Source: Dioscorea cayenensis subsp. rotundata (Eukaryota > Streptophyta > Magnoliopsida > Dioscoreales > Dioscoreaceae). From it: 64,000 bases of DNA. The notes beneath the pieces were generated by a model. It did not search any database. It worked only from the letters and a program-made list of their open reading frames with translations, and was not told the origin of the DNA. The position numbers were made by a program, and so were the translations under genes. This document shows positions 12,520-24,775 of this stretch, in pieces (position 1 is the first letter of the stretch; each line of letters begins with the position of its first letter). The DNA lies in contig NC_052479.1 of the NCBI RefSeq assembly GCF_009730915.1, positions 3,162,001 through 3,226,000 on the forward strand, in the 5' to 3' direction.

Positions 12520-13215
12520 AAGTGTCATTTCCTAAAACAATGGGGTTTATTGCAAAATTTGTTAAAAAAATGGTGAGGGACTTGTGTATGGAATGTGAGG
12601 GGATTTTCTGCATAAAGCTGTACAAAGTCAAGGACTTGAATGCAATTTGCTAATGTACAAGGGTTTTTAACAAATGAGCAACATAAGGATCTATGCATGA
12701 TTTCCTGAGATTGAGGGAATTTATTGCAAAATATGCCCAAAAAAAAAAAAGATAGGTAAGGAACTGGAATGTAATTTCAAGGAATATAGGTGTTTCTTGC
12801 AAAAGCATGCAAGAATTGTAAGCAATTTCTTAAAGTACAGGGGCTTTCGGCAAAAAATCAACAGAAGGCTCTCTTTGTATTTTCCCAGAGGGGATTTATT
12901 GTGAAACATGGGAAAAGCCTACAAACGACTAGTATGTAATTTAGCGGAATACAAGGGGTTTTCTGCAAGGACATGCAAAATGGAGGCCAAGAACATCTGT
13001 GTAATTTTCTAACACACTGGGGTTTATTTTGCAAAAAACGACAATTGACCGGTAATTTCGTGTAATACAGTGTTTTTTCTGGGCATATAGCAATGCAAAA
13101 AAGTAGGTCAAGGCTTTGTGTGTAATTTCTTAAAATATAGTGGGTTTTGTTCCAAATGTCAACAAAAGAATGTGTGTGTGATTCTGTAAAACACTGCGAT
13201 TATTGCAAAATACCC
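12520..13215. repeat. Diverged tandem array, unit roughly 50-75 bp, about 11 units
   Basis: A loose consensus of the form GTAATTT, then AA.ACAGGGG, then TTTATTGCAAAA recurs at about 12525, 12640, 12695, 12770, 12820, 12870, 12932, 12999, 13050, 13118 and 13175. The spacers are often rich in CAAGGACTTGTGT-like sequence. Units differ by many substitutions and indels, so the array is old. It contains no protein-like frame. I do not recognise the family. Confidence 0.65.
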
Positions 13216-15065
13216 AAAAAGCAGAATTGGGAGGGTTCTTTTGGGAAGAAAGCCTGCTAAGGATCAATGTGTTATGTTCACAAATACGAACTGTTGAGGA
13301 ACCATGGTTAACTCACTAGTAACTATCTGTAGTTGTAATTGAGAAGTCTTGAGTTCGAGTGGGTCTTTTGTGAGAGTTTTGTGTGAAGAATGTTTTCCTT
13401 TTTCATTCTAGGGTTATATGGAGGGTGGTTTATCCCTAGGAGATTAATTAAGTCACGGTAAATAGTGCACCTCCATACTCAATTATTTTTTGCTTTGTCG
13501 CTAATCGACTTTGTCAAATATATATATATATATATATGATCTGTTGGTTTGCAAAATGTGCTAAAATGATACCCAACCCATTATTATTATTATATGTACA
13601 AGCCGTCACGTGCACCTAGTATATAGTCTATTTATACTTTAATCATAGATTGGGCGAGTCAAACCATTCACAATTCTCTTGGGAGTCAAATGTTTAATAA
13701 CTCAGCTATTAAATGCTAAATTATCTTTTAATTTACTGCTAAATCTATGGGGTGTATTGCAATTTCATTATTTTTTTCATATAAATTAACTTGTTACTGA
13801 TTATTCCTAAAAAAAGTTTATATTAAATAAGTAACTTATATATATATATATATTAGATTCATAAATTCTATAAGGTTAAATAATAGTTAGCTTCTTAATT
13901 CTACATAGATTAACTAACAAGAACATATTGATAAATTTCAATGTCTAAGAATGCGGCAGGTAATCCAATTTATTGAACAATACAACTATGTCTCATATTT
14001 AATCATATATATACACACACAGAAAGAAAAGATTAAGAGAAAAGAGTTAATTATCAAAGACAACCCTAAGTAGGGTTTGACACATGGTTATAAAAAAAAA
14101 TTTAAGAGAGTGATTGATGGGAACTTGATTCTTTGGAGTTAAAATTATGGGAAAGTAAGATTATAATTTTTGGTATGTAAAAAAATGTAAGTTAAAATAT
14201 GGAAAAATTTATATTTCATTTACACATTTTCCTGAAAATATTTGTTTTATTAATTTTCCAATTTATATTTCAACTAGTTAACAAGTTAATTCATGTAAAG
14301 TTAATATTTAATCATACTAAATAGAATAGTATTTAAACCTTTTATCAATTTAACATGTTAAATTTCAGAAAAATAAGAAAAAGCAACCCAACTTCATCAT
14401 CAAACCAAACTGGATTGCCTTTATCTTACAGGGTAAAACAATAAGGTTTTAGAAGAAGAAAAAATAAGACAGAGAAAAAAGATAAAGAACAAAAGAGAGA
14501 AGAGAAGGCCACAAGAAATAACGTAGATGGAAAGGAAAAAATGAAGCAATGCCTAAGTTTTAGTTGTTAAAGATGAGAGTATTTTGGATAAAATCTATTT
14601 TTACGATTTTTCATCTCACTTAAAAAAATAGATATATATATATATATATATATATCCCACTCACCAAATAAAAAGTGATATCACGAGACTAAGAAAAATA
14701 ATTTCATTGAATCAACTAGTTTTTCTTTAAAAAAAAAAAACACATATCAAACTGTAGACAGTGTTCATCTAATTAAATTTTAAAAAAAATTTCACTTTTC
14801 ATTGTACTAAACGCACCCTTACCATAAAAGAGTCTATATTCCATGCTTATATAAAATATTAATTAAAAAAGAAAAGCATAAATTAAATGCAAATTACCTG
14901 GCAAGAACATATTTACTAGCCTTAATCAATATCTACATGAAATAGAAATCTCTTGGAAGTTCAGTAAAAAATAATGTATTATCAGAAAGAGAGAGAACGA
15001 GTGTTTGTCATATGTAAATGAAATAGAAAAGCTCCAGAAGCTCATTAAAACAATACAATATTATC

Positions 15066-15115
<50 letters not shown>

Positions 15116-15300
15116 TCATGCCATTGTTAATGAAATGACCTAGGAAAAGAAAGAGTATCACGGCGTACATGATGGAAAATACTGTCATTTTATCTCAAAT
15201 TATAAAACACTCGTAATTTCATATTGATTGAGTTTATGCATTTATGTTGGGATAAATTTTTTTTTTTAGGCTGGTACCATATCATGGCCAAATATCACTT
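13216..15300. other. Gene-free stretch with microsatellites
   Basis: The stretch holds (AT)n near 13518, 13838 and 14632-14655, and a long (GA)n tract at about 15068-15112. A possible tRNA-derived SINE piece near 13300-13370 is discussed among the findings. No gene was seen. Confidence 0.55.
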
Positions 15301-15303
15301 TAA

Positions 15304-15870
15304 GGGATTATTCGGTTAGTGAAAATGATATATTACCAAGTAATGATATTACCGTCATAATAAGAAAGGGAATGTTATATGTCTAAAAATATTGTGGTAA
15401 TTTATGATAACCATATTTAGTTGGAAACTCATATTACATAATAATCAACTTGGTATTGTTCTAAATTTTCTAAAATACCTTTGTGTCTACTATTTTGTGC
15501 AAGTTTAAATTTAAAGTAAAATAAAATTTTGGATAAAAAAAAAATTAAATTTTCAAAGTTGAACATATTCCCAAAATAATATTATTCAAATTCAATTTTG
15601 TTATCCACCGAATAAAGTATGAAAATTAATATTTTTAAACAAAGGGCATATTTGTCCAAAAAATATTTCAGATTACCACCCACTTGGTAATCCATCATAG
15701 CCACCTATTTTGGTAGTAATGGGATTACTAAGTTTATTGGTAATCTTCAAATATTGGTAATCATAGATTACAATCAATATTACCACCGCCATTAATCTGA
15801 ACGTGGTAATCTGAAAAGATTACCATATAATAGGCGTTATGTTTCACATTACCGCGAACCAAACGTCTCC
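15304..15870. mobile_element. PIF/Harbinger-type MITE (567 bp)
   Basis: The left end GGGATTATTCGGTTAGTG and the right end CGCGAACCAAACGTCTCC are imperfect inverted repeats of the GG...TTTGGTT class. The element is flanked by the 3-bp duplication TAA (15301-15303 and 15871-15873), as in Harbinger/Tourist elements. The interior is rich in GGTAAT/ATTACC words in both orientations, which would let the element fold back. It has no coding capacity. Confidence 0.8.
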
Positions 15871-15989
15871 TAAGTATCAAATTTCAATTTCGGTCTTTTC
15901 GGGTATACTAGATCAAGTTGGCTTCCCCAGCAAGTACTTGAGAGTTTTTAACAATAACTTGTTGATATGGACACCAAATGTGCCACTTA

Positions 15990-18340
15990 GGGTCAGTTTG
16001 ATTCGTTAACGAAAACAACACATGCATTACAGTATTGTACAAACAGCTAAAGTACAACACGTGTTCTATGTTTGATTTTCATTGGACAATACAATTTTTT
16101 TGTGTTGTTTAGTGTTTAATTTGCATAAGTACGGAACACAAAATAGTAAACTACTCCGAGATACACTACATCGACTATCTCAACAAAAACCATTACCTTC
16201 ACTCATGCTCCCTCTATCCAAAACTCATTTCGTAATCATGTAGTAGATTACTGACAGTGATATCACAGCGTCAATCACAAAGCTTAAGAAAAACAAAAAG
16301 CTCTCATTCCACTGTATATCATTACAGTACACAAATATACAAAAAGATATACAGTCCCAAAGCACACAATAAGTTTTGGACAAAAGCACAGAAAGAAGTA
16401 GCCAAGACAACGGCAAAACACACACAAAACTAAGAACCAACACAACTAGGAACATCAGCAGCAGTAGTCCCAACAATTTTGATTTAAACAAGCCTTAGAT
16501 TCAAACTAACGCCTCTGGGGTTGCCTTCATTTATACATTTCCTTAAGTACAGCACCATATTGAAGAACTGCATGAGCATCATCATAGATTATTGCCATCT
16601 CTCCAATTACTCTGTACCATCTGCATAGTCGTGGCATGCACTGTGGTTCTATGTGGTACTGTTCCATGTAGATATCTTGCAACTTTGATGCAACGATCGT
16701 GCTGAAGTCTCTTGGTTTCATGCTCATCACCAGGTGTGTTTGTGGCACTAAGACGTGAGTTTGAACTTGCTCCTGCCAACATGTCCCATGGTGAGTTGGT
16801 CTGTTAGTGTTGGGCTTGCGGTTTCTTGGGCTACCTCTGAAACTTCTCCTTGCTCGCCCATAGCAGCAAAAACAATAATAGCGGCAACAGCCCGTACTTT
16901 CTCTTCCTTCCTTATTTGTTCCTTTAAAAAGAACTTTTCCACTCGTTCCTGATTATACCTCGATGGTTGTAAGTCTCTTTGTCATTCCTGATCCATAACG
17001 AGAGAAATTGAAATAAAGGGTTGTGACACACTTAGCGAGAGATACCTTCAGCGTTGCCTCAATTTATAGCAGAACCGAGAACTAAAGAAGGTTAGGTGAT
17101 CTGTAGGACTATCCCAAGGATAGGTCACTAGCCCCTTTTCGTATCACTTCACACTCTCTTTAAGAATGCAACTCAGAATAAAATAAATGATCCTTATCTT
17201 CAAGAGTCGTGCATCTCAAGACCTAGTTTAGTCACGTCCAATACATCAGTCCTTTCTTTGACCTTTTGCAGCGAGAAAACCATCAATCTGCAGACCATGC
17301 CAGATGGAACAATTCTCATCTAATGCTATGTACTTCTTGTGCAACCTCCCTTATCACCCCTGCCAGGTGCCTAAATCTTCTGGAATGATGCAACCTTCAC
17401 CATGAAAGCTTCCACCATAAATTGCAAAACTCCTCTAGCTAGTGACTTCTAACTTGTAGTATCCTTGACCACACTACAATGAAAGGTTGAAAATAACAAA
17501 GAGTATGGCAAACGAAGCATGAAGAATTCTCATCTAATCCACATACAACCTTGGTGCGATAAAAACACAAACGAGAAAAACTAAAAATCAAAAAGCTAAC
17601 ACGGAACTCACTATAAGAAATTCACTGTGGAAAAACTCAAAGGAAGTGTTTGACTGTCAATTGGAAGATATAAATAAGAGATAAACAAAACACATGGAAA
17701 AGCGCACGGAAAAACAAGATATTGAATCAAACATAATGAAATTGAAAAGGTGTTGAACCAAAGTGAACCTCAAGACCAAAACTACACACATATATTTCAT
17801 GAAACATATAAAGAGATATCACTGATCTACTCATGAAACACCCAACCCCAAGATAGCTCTATTCAATGTAGCAATAGCATAGCTATAAAAAAAGCAATCT
17901 AACCCACAAACTAGAGAACTAGTTTGGGAACAAACGCCATGATTCCTCTATACATGGATTACAGTGTAACATGGCAACAAGTCGACTACTCGCTTACTGT
18001 TACCTCATAACCAGGAACTGAGTCTACAATTGAGGTTGGGGTCGTAGCGCCTTGGTAGCACTGTACTAGTTAAGACCTTCTACCAATCCCTCCTCTAGAT
18101 AAGTCATCTCTCTCACCGTATTTATCACATATATGCAATTTTTTGTCTGGAACTATCCATAATGCAATCCCTCCTTTAATTAGCTCTGCCCACAGTGTCA
18201 TTGTAATTGGTCTGAGAACTCCTGCTACAGCTAGTTGTGTCAATGACATCATAGGAGCCATCGGTGAGGATGTTCATTACTGCAATGCTTGTCCGCCAAA
18301 CGTGTTCCTCCCAATAGCATCTACACATCTTAAAGGCTTC
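15990..18340 (-). other. Unidentified region: Harbinger-like left end plus ORF remnants
   Basis: A possible terminus GGGTCAGTTTGATTCG follows TTA at 15987-15989, but I find no matching right end. Minus-strand frames at 16527-16748, 16748-16942 and 18070-18261 are short and overlap other frames. One reads as a charged helix followed by an acidic segment (EEKVRAVAAIIVFAAMGEQ), and another ends in a Trp/Tyr-rich stretch. I do not recognise a family. A degraded DNA transposon is one reading; a broken host gene is another. Confidence 0.3.
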
Positions 18341-18721
18341 TAATGTCGATGATACCCCATAATTTGAGGTAAGTGGTATATGCGCTCACAATGCTTTAAC
18401 AAGTACCGAAGCTACCACCATAGACTCCTTACCTAGTGGTGAGGGTCGAGAAGATAGAAAAGGGGAAAACACCCTACAAGAAGTCTCAGCATAAGATGCT
18501 AAAGCCCCACAACTTGTGTGTGAAAAGTATTCTAGCATCTCTTCAAACCTAAACATAAGGAAAGGACTTTAGACACTTGCATTATATGCACCATCTATAT
18601 GCTCATCCTAATTGAATATGTCGGTGACAAACACAGTAATGTAACATGCTTCCCATCTGTAATCCCTAACCTGGATACTAAACTTTGATCTTGAAAAATA
18701 GAGCTCTAGTACCACTAAAAT

Positions 18722-21530
18722 TGTCATGCCCCGACTCACAATCAGCACGGGACAACCACAGTGTTAATCCAAGTGGAGTGAACAACACCTCCCCTGAATT
18801 AGCACAAGGCTGACAAAAAACCTGATTAAACATGTATTGGATTACAAGTAGGAAAAGAAAACACCAGATAAAACTAAAAAGAACACAATAGATAGTTATA
18901 TATATATATATATATATAACAAATGCGAGTACACAATGTGATATACAACTCAAATATACAACCCAGTGGATCCAAACTATACAAGGATGTTTAATATACA
19001 ATATGCTCCAAAAGATGCACAGGCCTAACTTAAAACAACACATACAAGCAGCTACCCAGCAAAAAGAAAGACCACACACACTACTAAACCTGAGAAGGGA
19101 AAAAAAAGAGAGATAAAATTGTCACACCCTAACCCACGGGCCCTAGGACGTGACAACTGTCACAACAACCCAAGGAGGGATACCCCACCACTCAATCCTC
19201 AGGTCATTGCAAGGTTGACAAAATACTTGGAGTTTCACAATCCTGAACCAAAATCACTTGAACAAGAATATACAAACAAGGTGTACAATAAAAGCACAGG
19301 GGAAGCAACATCAACAAGACCTGAAAATAGAGTTCAATAAAGGTATTTATTACAAGTACCACGAAGTTTCCAAGAGATTAGACAAACATACAAACCATGC
19401 ATCAAGATTTTTTAAACACACTAATAGATCCATGCCCTAATACAACATACAATGCTCAAGGATAACATACATGAATTTAAAAATGAATTAAAACAGACAG
19501 TGGATGCCTAGCACACCGCTTCACTGCCACACTATTGCCTACAAAAGCTTGGAAAGAGGAAAGAGAGGTGAGTAACTAAGGTCACTCAGTGAGTGGGTTA
19601 GCACAAATCTACAAGAATATACCAAAATACGCAATATAAATCATTCAAATTATACTTTACCAATAACACAAATAGTTTATGACATAATCACATACAACAG
19701 TAATCATCGATACAAAAATAACAAAAGATAATGCCAAGAAAGCCTTCTTCCCCAACTAGAGCTTTACAACATCAAACCCACGAAATACTGAACCTGGAGT
19801 CCAAATTTTAAGACAAGTTGAACATCAAACAATGCTTTTATAATAATGCAAATAGATCCGAACATTTCCATATATATATATATATATATAACAAACTATA
19901 TAATACAAGTCTCAAAATCCATAAAACACAAATACTCACCGCTAAAACCACAAATTTTATATGACACTACAAAATAAACACCACATGGTCTAGAAACCTC
20001 ACTAAAGTTTCATTGTGGCCATGGCTAGATTCAGAGTCATTAAGGTACTCATGTTTTTGACGTTGATCCATCTGTTCACCATGTGGTGACCCCAGCTTCT
20101 CGATGAACATCCAGTCAGGGCTCTACACTTCTAAATGAACTGGACTAATAAGTCTGTCGGTCTTCCACGCCATCTCATCAGGTTAGCCGTAGAAACTAGC
20201 TACTGTAGTAGGATGTCACCAACAAAGTAATACAAACATTTATCTCACAACGAGGATTCTATAGCTAGAATAATAATCACAATAGAACAGTTGTCACTTC
20301 CATACAAATGAAATGAAGAAAACACAAGCATGCCCAAAGCTTTGCAAAGTCAATAATTCACAACATTACAAAACATACATCATCATGAAAAGCCTTCCTT
20401 TTTAACAACAATACTTGAAAACATGAAGTATGAAAGAAAAATAACTCATTTCAAATCAAACAACCCTTGATTCAAGTATAAAACCAATAAAACTTTACTC
20501 AACCAATATAATATATATATATAGGTATTCTTCTAATATATTTATGTTTAATTAATCCCACTTACAACTTAGATGATTTCATTTCTTCGAATGCTAATCC
20601 TCTGCAGGTTCCTTGCCTCAAGCTAAAGCTTCACCTCCTTGCCAAAACACAACAAAACACCAACAAGAATTAGCACAAAATAAATCAACCCCTAAGTTTC
20701 TCTAACAAACAACCCTAAATTGATTCTAGGGTTGGCTCAAAACTAAGTCTAAAGGTTACCAATGAATTTTTAAGAGTTTGAGCTTCACTCTAATCCAAAG
20801 AAACCAAACAAACAACTATAGCTCATCGGTGCTACAATATAGTTATAGTAAAACGGATCATAACACAGGTTTTCTCTCAATTTACATCATCTAACCAAGA
20901 AATTTATTTACAAACATTCACAAAAAATGAATAACAAGGACAAGAGCTTCAATTTGAGCCGACAATCATCCACACAACAAGCTCAAATTGTAGGTTTTCA
21001 AAGAATTCAAAAATGGTGAAATACGAGTAAATACGGCCTAAAACTTGAATCAGAATTATTAAGGACTTATAAGCAAGGGAGGAAGAAGTTTCTAGCTTGG
21101 TCCACCAGAATCAAGTTGCGAGAAAAAAAAATTTCTAAGAAGAGTAGGGTTCGGCCGAATGAGCTAAAGCAAGAAGAAGAAGGAAAGAAGAAAGAAGTAA
21201 TGTAAAACTTGGGCTACTACAGTACCATGCTGCTATAGTACTGGGCTAAAAAACTGTAGTAACATGCTGACTATAGCTACAATAAAAACTGGTTATAACA
21301 AATGAGTAATGCTATTACTCAGTAAGTGAATAAGCCAAATAATTCAAATAGAATCAAAATGAAACCAATGAGTATTATCAGAATTATAACAATGATAACC
21401 AATATATATTTAGCTTATATTAAAGTATAGTCATGATTGAATTCAAAAACAGATTAAGAAAAGATAATCAAATGCATATATCACCAAAAAATTATTCCTT
21501 TGAAAACTCATAGGCTAGGCTCAAAGAATG
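18722..21530. repeat. Gypsy LTR-like remnants (Tekay type suspected)
   Basis: Two LTR-like starts are visible: TGTCATGCCCCGACTC at 18722 and TGTCACACCCTAACC at 19120. TGTCAC-CCC openings are common at the outer ends of plant Tekay/Del LTRs. What follows is non-coding, with short (AT)n runs at 18899 and 19872 and ACTACAGTAC-like words near 21220. I could not find the second end, a target duplication or a coding domain, so this may be LTR debris or a solo LTR. Confidence 0.4.
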
Positions 21531-21533
21531 TTC

Positions 21534-21559
21534 ACCCTAATTGCGGCCGCAATTAGGGT
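21534..21559. repeat. Perfect 26-bp palindrome centred on a NotI site
   Basis: The half-site is ACCCTAATTGCGG, followed by its exact reverse complement, with GCGGCCGC at the centre. No function was recognised. Confidence 0.8.
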
Positions 21560-23040
21560 TTGAACCCGCCAAGGTTATTTTGAAATATAAGATAATCAAC
21601 TAGATAGTGCTTCTTCGCGTTGGCCAATGAGAACCTCGTGTTGTGATTCCGAGTTTCTCACTTAGCATTTATTCCATTCAAGCTCTCTACGCTCTTCTTG
21701 ATCTGGTCAAATGAGCTATTTTTACAGGCTAGCCATGGGGACCTCCACTGTAGTGAATCACACGAAGCATGTCACCATCAAATAACATGAAAGCATTTGC
21801 ACCACATTTGCATATTAAAGCACAAGACTTTCATTTCACAAGAAATGTCACCTTTTCAAGAATATAAATTTTCCTTTCCCAAAGAGAATAAGGATCAAAG
21901 AAGAATAAGAGGATCAAAAGAAGTCAAATAAAATCTCAAGAATAGAATGATATTCCAAAGTCATGCACAAGTGTAAATATTCATATTAGTTATTATTCAA
22001 ATCCTACTCGATTATGTGTTTTAACAACACAAATTCACTCACAAAGAATCCCAAAAAGTGGTTAAACCCCCTCCAAGGCCTTGCCTTTGCTGGGAGGTTC
22101 TCCTTCTGCAAATACGAAAGTATTCCAAAATATGAAAATGGAAATCAATTAGAACAAATGAAATGAATCAAATTAGACACCAAAAACTAAGAATTTGGCC
22201 TTGCCCTTAAGATGGTGGAATGACGACACGAAGAGGATGGAAACCTTAACTTCAAAGATTTCAAAATAACATGCACTAACACGTGATTGCTACGTAATTG
22301 CTACAGTATCAAAAACAAACAAATTCTCAGGTGTACAGAAATTCCAGCATTGATCTACACTAAAAGAGAGTTAAAACTCTACAAATCTCCTTAGAATACA
22401 TCCCTCATCCACTAGGGTTTTCAAGCAAAATAATAAAGTGGTGTATAACAACTCCTTGGGCATCCAAAGCTCAAAGTTTCAATCCAAACCCCATCCAAAG
22501 GAGACACTCACAACTCTCCAAATAAAAATAAGATAGAATGAAAGAATGAAGAACAAGATAAACTTTACTCAAAACAAAGACTCAAGAACCTTCATACAAA
22601 GGCTAACACTTATAAGTCTTAAAGAATCACTACAACATGCCAAAGAATATAAACAAGATAATCAAAACACAAACTTGCAAAGAACTCACTCTCATCAACT
22701 TCAATTAGAGAAGCTTGGCTCTTAATTCAAAACTTGAGAATTTGATGAAAACTTTCAAGAAAAAAGGAAAGGCCAAGAGTTGGAGAAAAACTTCACTTAA
22801 GTCAAGCCAATGGAGAAGATGAAGTTAAAAAGGATAAGATTTGAGGCAAAAAGACCATTTTGCCCTCAACTCTTCAAACAAGCCATCACAATGCCATTAC
22901 ACAAACAAAAGAACAAAAATGCCCTTCCACTTCCAAGAAAAACACAAAGCAAAAGAAAATAACTAACACCGCTAAATATACAAAGAAAAGGCATGAAAAT
23001 AAATAGAAAACAAGATATCACAATACATTTTTATTATTAA
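21560..23040. other. Non-coding, probably retrotransposon-derived
   Basis: The composition continues that of the preceding LTR-like DNA, with many short AAGA and CAAA runs. No coding domain was found. Confidence 0.4.
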
Positions 23041-23486
23041 TAATACATATTTATTTTACTGTTCATATAAATCTTGTGATGACATTTTAATTAGTTTTGA
23101 ACATTATACTATTTGTGTATTAAGTTAAACATTCTACTCTGTATGAGATAAGGAGGAGGGCACTAGAAGGGTTTAGTACTTGTACACTTAAATAGTTCAC
23201 AAAGCGGAGAATCATTAATTGGGTGTTAAAGATTCTTAAGGAATCATATGATATATTCTTTGACAAAGTGTGCTAGTTTAACAATATGAGATAGTGAGAA
23301 AATATGTCATAAATACATCTATGGGATTAGTGGATTCGAATATGACTCGCAACAATCCAATTAGATGGGTTTTACTCTTTGAACGTTAATGACTGGAATT
23401 ATTGGTTACAATCATATGAGTGGATCTTATACCTGAGGTATGATGATAATAATGTGCTTGTGAGGTATAGTCTGTCATAGAGTCGG

Positions 23487-24647
23487 TGATGAGTATAATT
23501 TGCACTTAATATATAGACCTTCTTTAACTCATAATGAATTAAATTTGAATTATTTTGAACCAATTTTACTCATAATCTTATTGTTATTGCATTGTAGGAA
23601 AGAAAGAAAATGATTTGAAGGAAGAACATGTAAAAGGCAAAAAATTGGAGGAAGAAGAGCAAAAGCAGAAAAATCTAGCGCCTAGGCGCTTAGCATGCAG
23701 CAGCTTAGGCGCTACAACATCAAGAGGTGCAAAACAGAGATAGCTTAGGCGCTTACGCTCTTTGGCGCCTAGGCGCTACCCCGATTTTTATGTTATAAAA
23801 GAGGCTAGGGTTGAGACGAAAAAGGGAGAGGAATTTTGGAGATCAAGAGACCGGGAGCGAAGATTCGGCGCGGATTCATTGCCAGGCTTTAGTTTTTAGT
23901 TTTTCTTTGTTCATTTGATTATGAACCTTATTAATATGTCGAACTTTACAATTATTATGTTCTAAATACTTTTTCTAGGGCTACGATGTAGCCAGACTAT
24001 GAAACCCTAGATTCATCTTTGTTTAATTTAATTGATGCTTGTTTCAAGACTATATTGGATATTTTAATCTATGCTTAATGCTTGTGATTGCTTGATCACC
24101 AATTGCATGATTATTAATTTGATTTGAGACCGAGAGGTGATAATTGAATTAGGTCTTGGTTGAAATATTATACAATCATCATAAGATAGAGATATTTATG
24201 AGGTTGTATGCATCATTATAAATTTCTAGAGCTTAATGAGTTCCATAGGTTCACAGTTATCTCAGAGATGATGTTAACTTATCTAGTGGAATATGCTATT
24301 GATGCTTGAGAAAGATCAATATGTAATTTAGAGAAATTTGATGACAATATAAGAAACAAACATTGATTGATTGAATTAGGTGATCTAGGTGGAATTAGTC
24401 TAGGTGAACTCGGAAACCCCTAGAATCTCTGACATTGATTTCTCCTTATCTCTCTCTCTTTCTCTCTCTAGTCTTTGAATTAGATTTTCTAAATTAAACT
24501 TCTTCAATTTCATTAATCAAGTAGAATTAGGGTTAGTAATTTTGGTAATTAATAGGCTCAATCCTCGTGGGAACGATACTCTCTTATCATTATATTACTT
24601 GTTTTGCGATAGCGTGATACTTGGCGTTGTATAAATCATAATCAACA
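23487..24647 (+). repeat. Athila 5' LTR (1161 bp)
   Basis: It begins TGATGAGTATAATTTGC and ends ATAATCAACA. It is nearly identical to the 3' LTR. Differences are concentrated in single-base indels and in the GC-rich palindrome block at 23677-23777, where this copy is less regular than the 3' copy. Confidence 0.95.
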
Positions 24648-24672
24648 AGTTTTTTTACGCTGTCAGGGATTG
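24648..24672 (+). other. Degenerate primer-binding site of the Athila element
   Basis: Directly after the 5' LTR the sequence contains TTTACGCTGTCAGGGATTG. It resembles the TGGCGCC-GTTG-CCGGGGA site that Athila elements use with an aspartate tRNA, but with several mismatches. Confidence 0.5.
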
Positions 24673-24775
24673 TGTTCTTTATTAATATCAAGAAAAAAAC
24701 TCTAGTTTCACACAATAATTCATCGTTCTTGATTTGTTTTTTCTTTTCTCTTTAATCAAAAATTGTTAAAATTGA

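Noticed and set aside
13350-13375. A functional tRNA gene
   Set aside because: Only box-like motifs are present; no cloverleaf with an acceptor stem could be drawn.
18678-19079. 133-codon minus frame rich in Cys, Trp and Ile, membrane-like
   Set aside because: It falls in LTR-like non-coding DNA and includes an (AT)n run translated as alternating Ile/Tyr; hydrophobicity is a composition effect.
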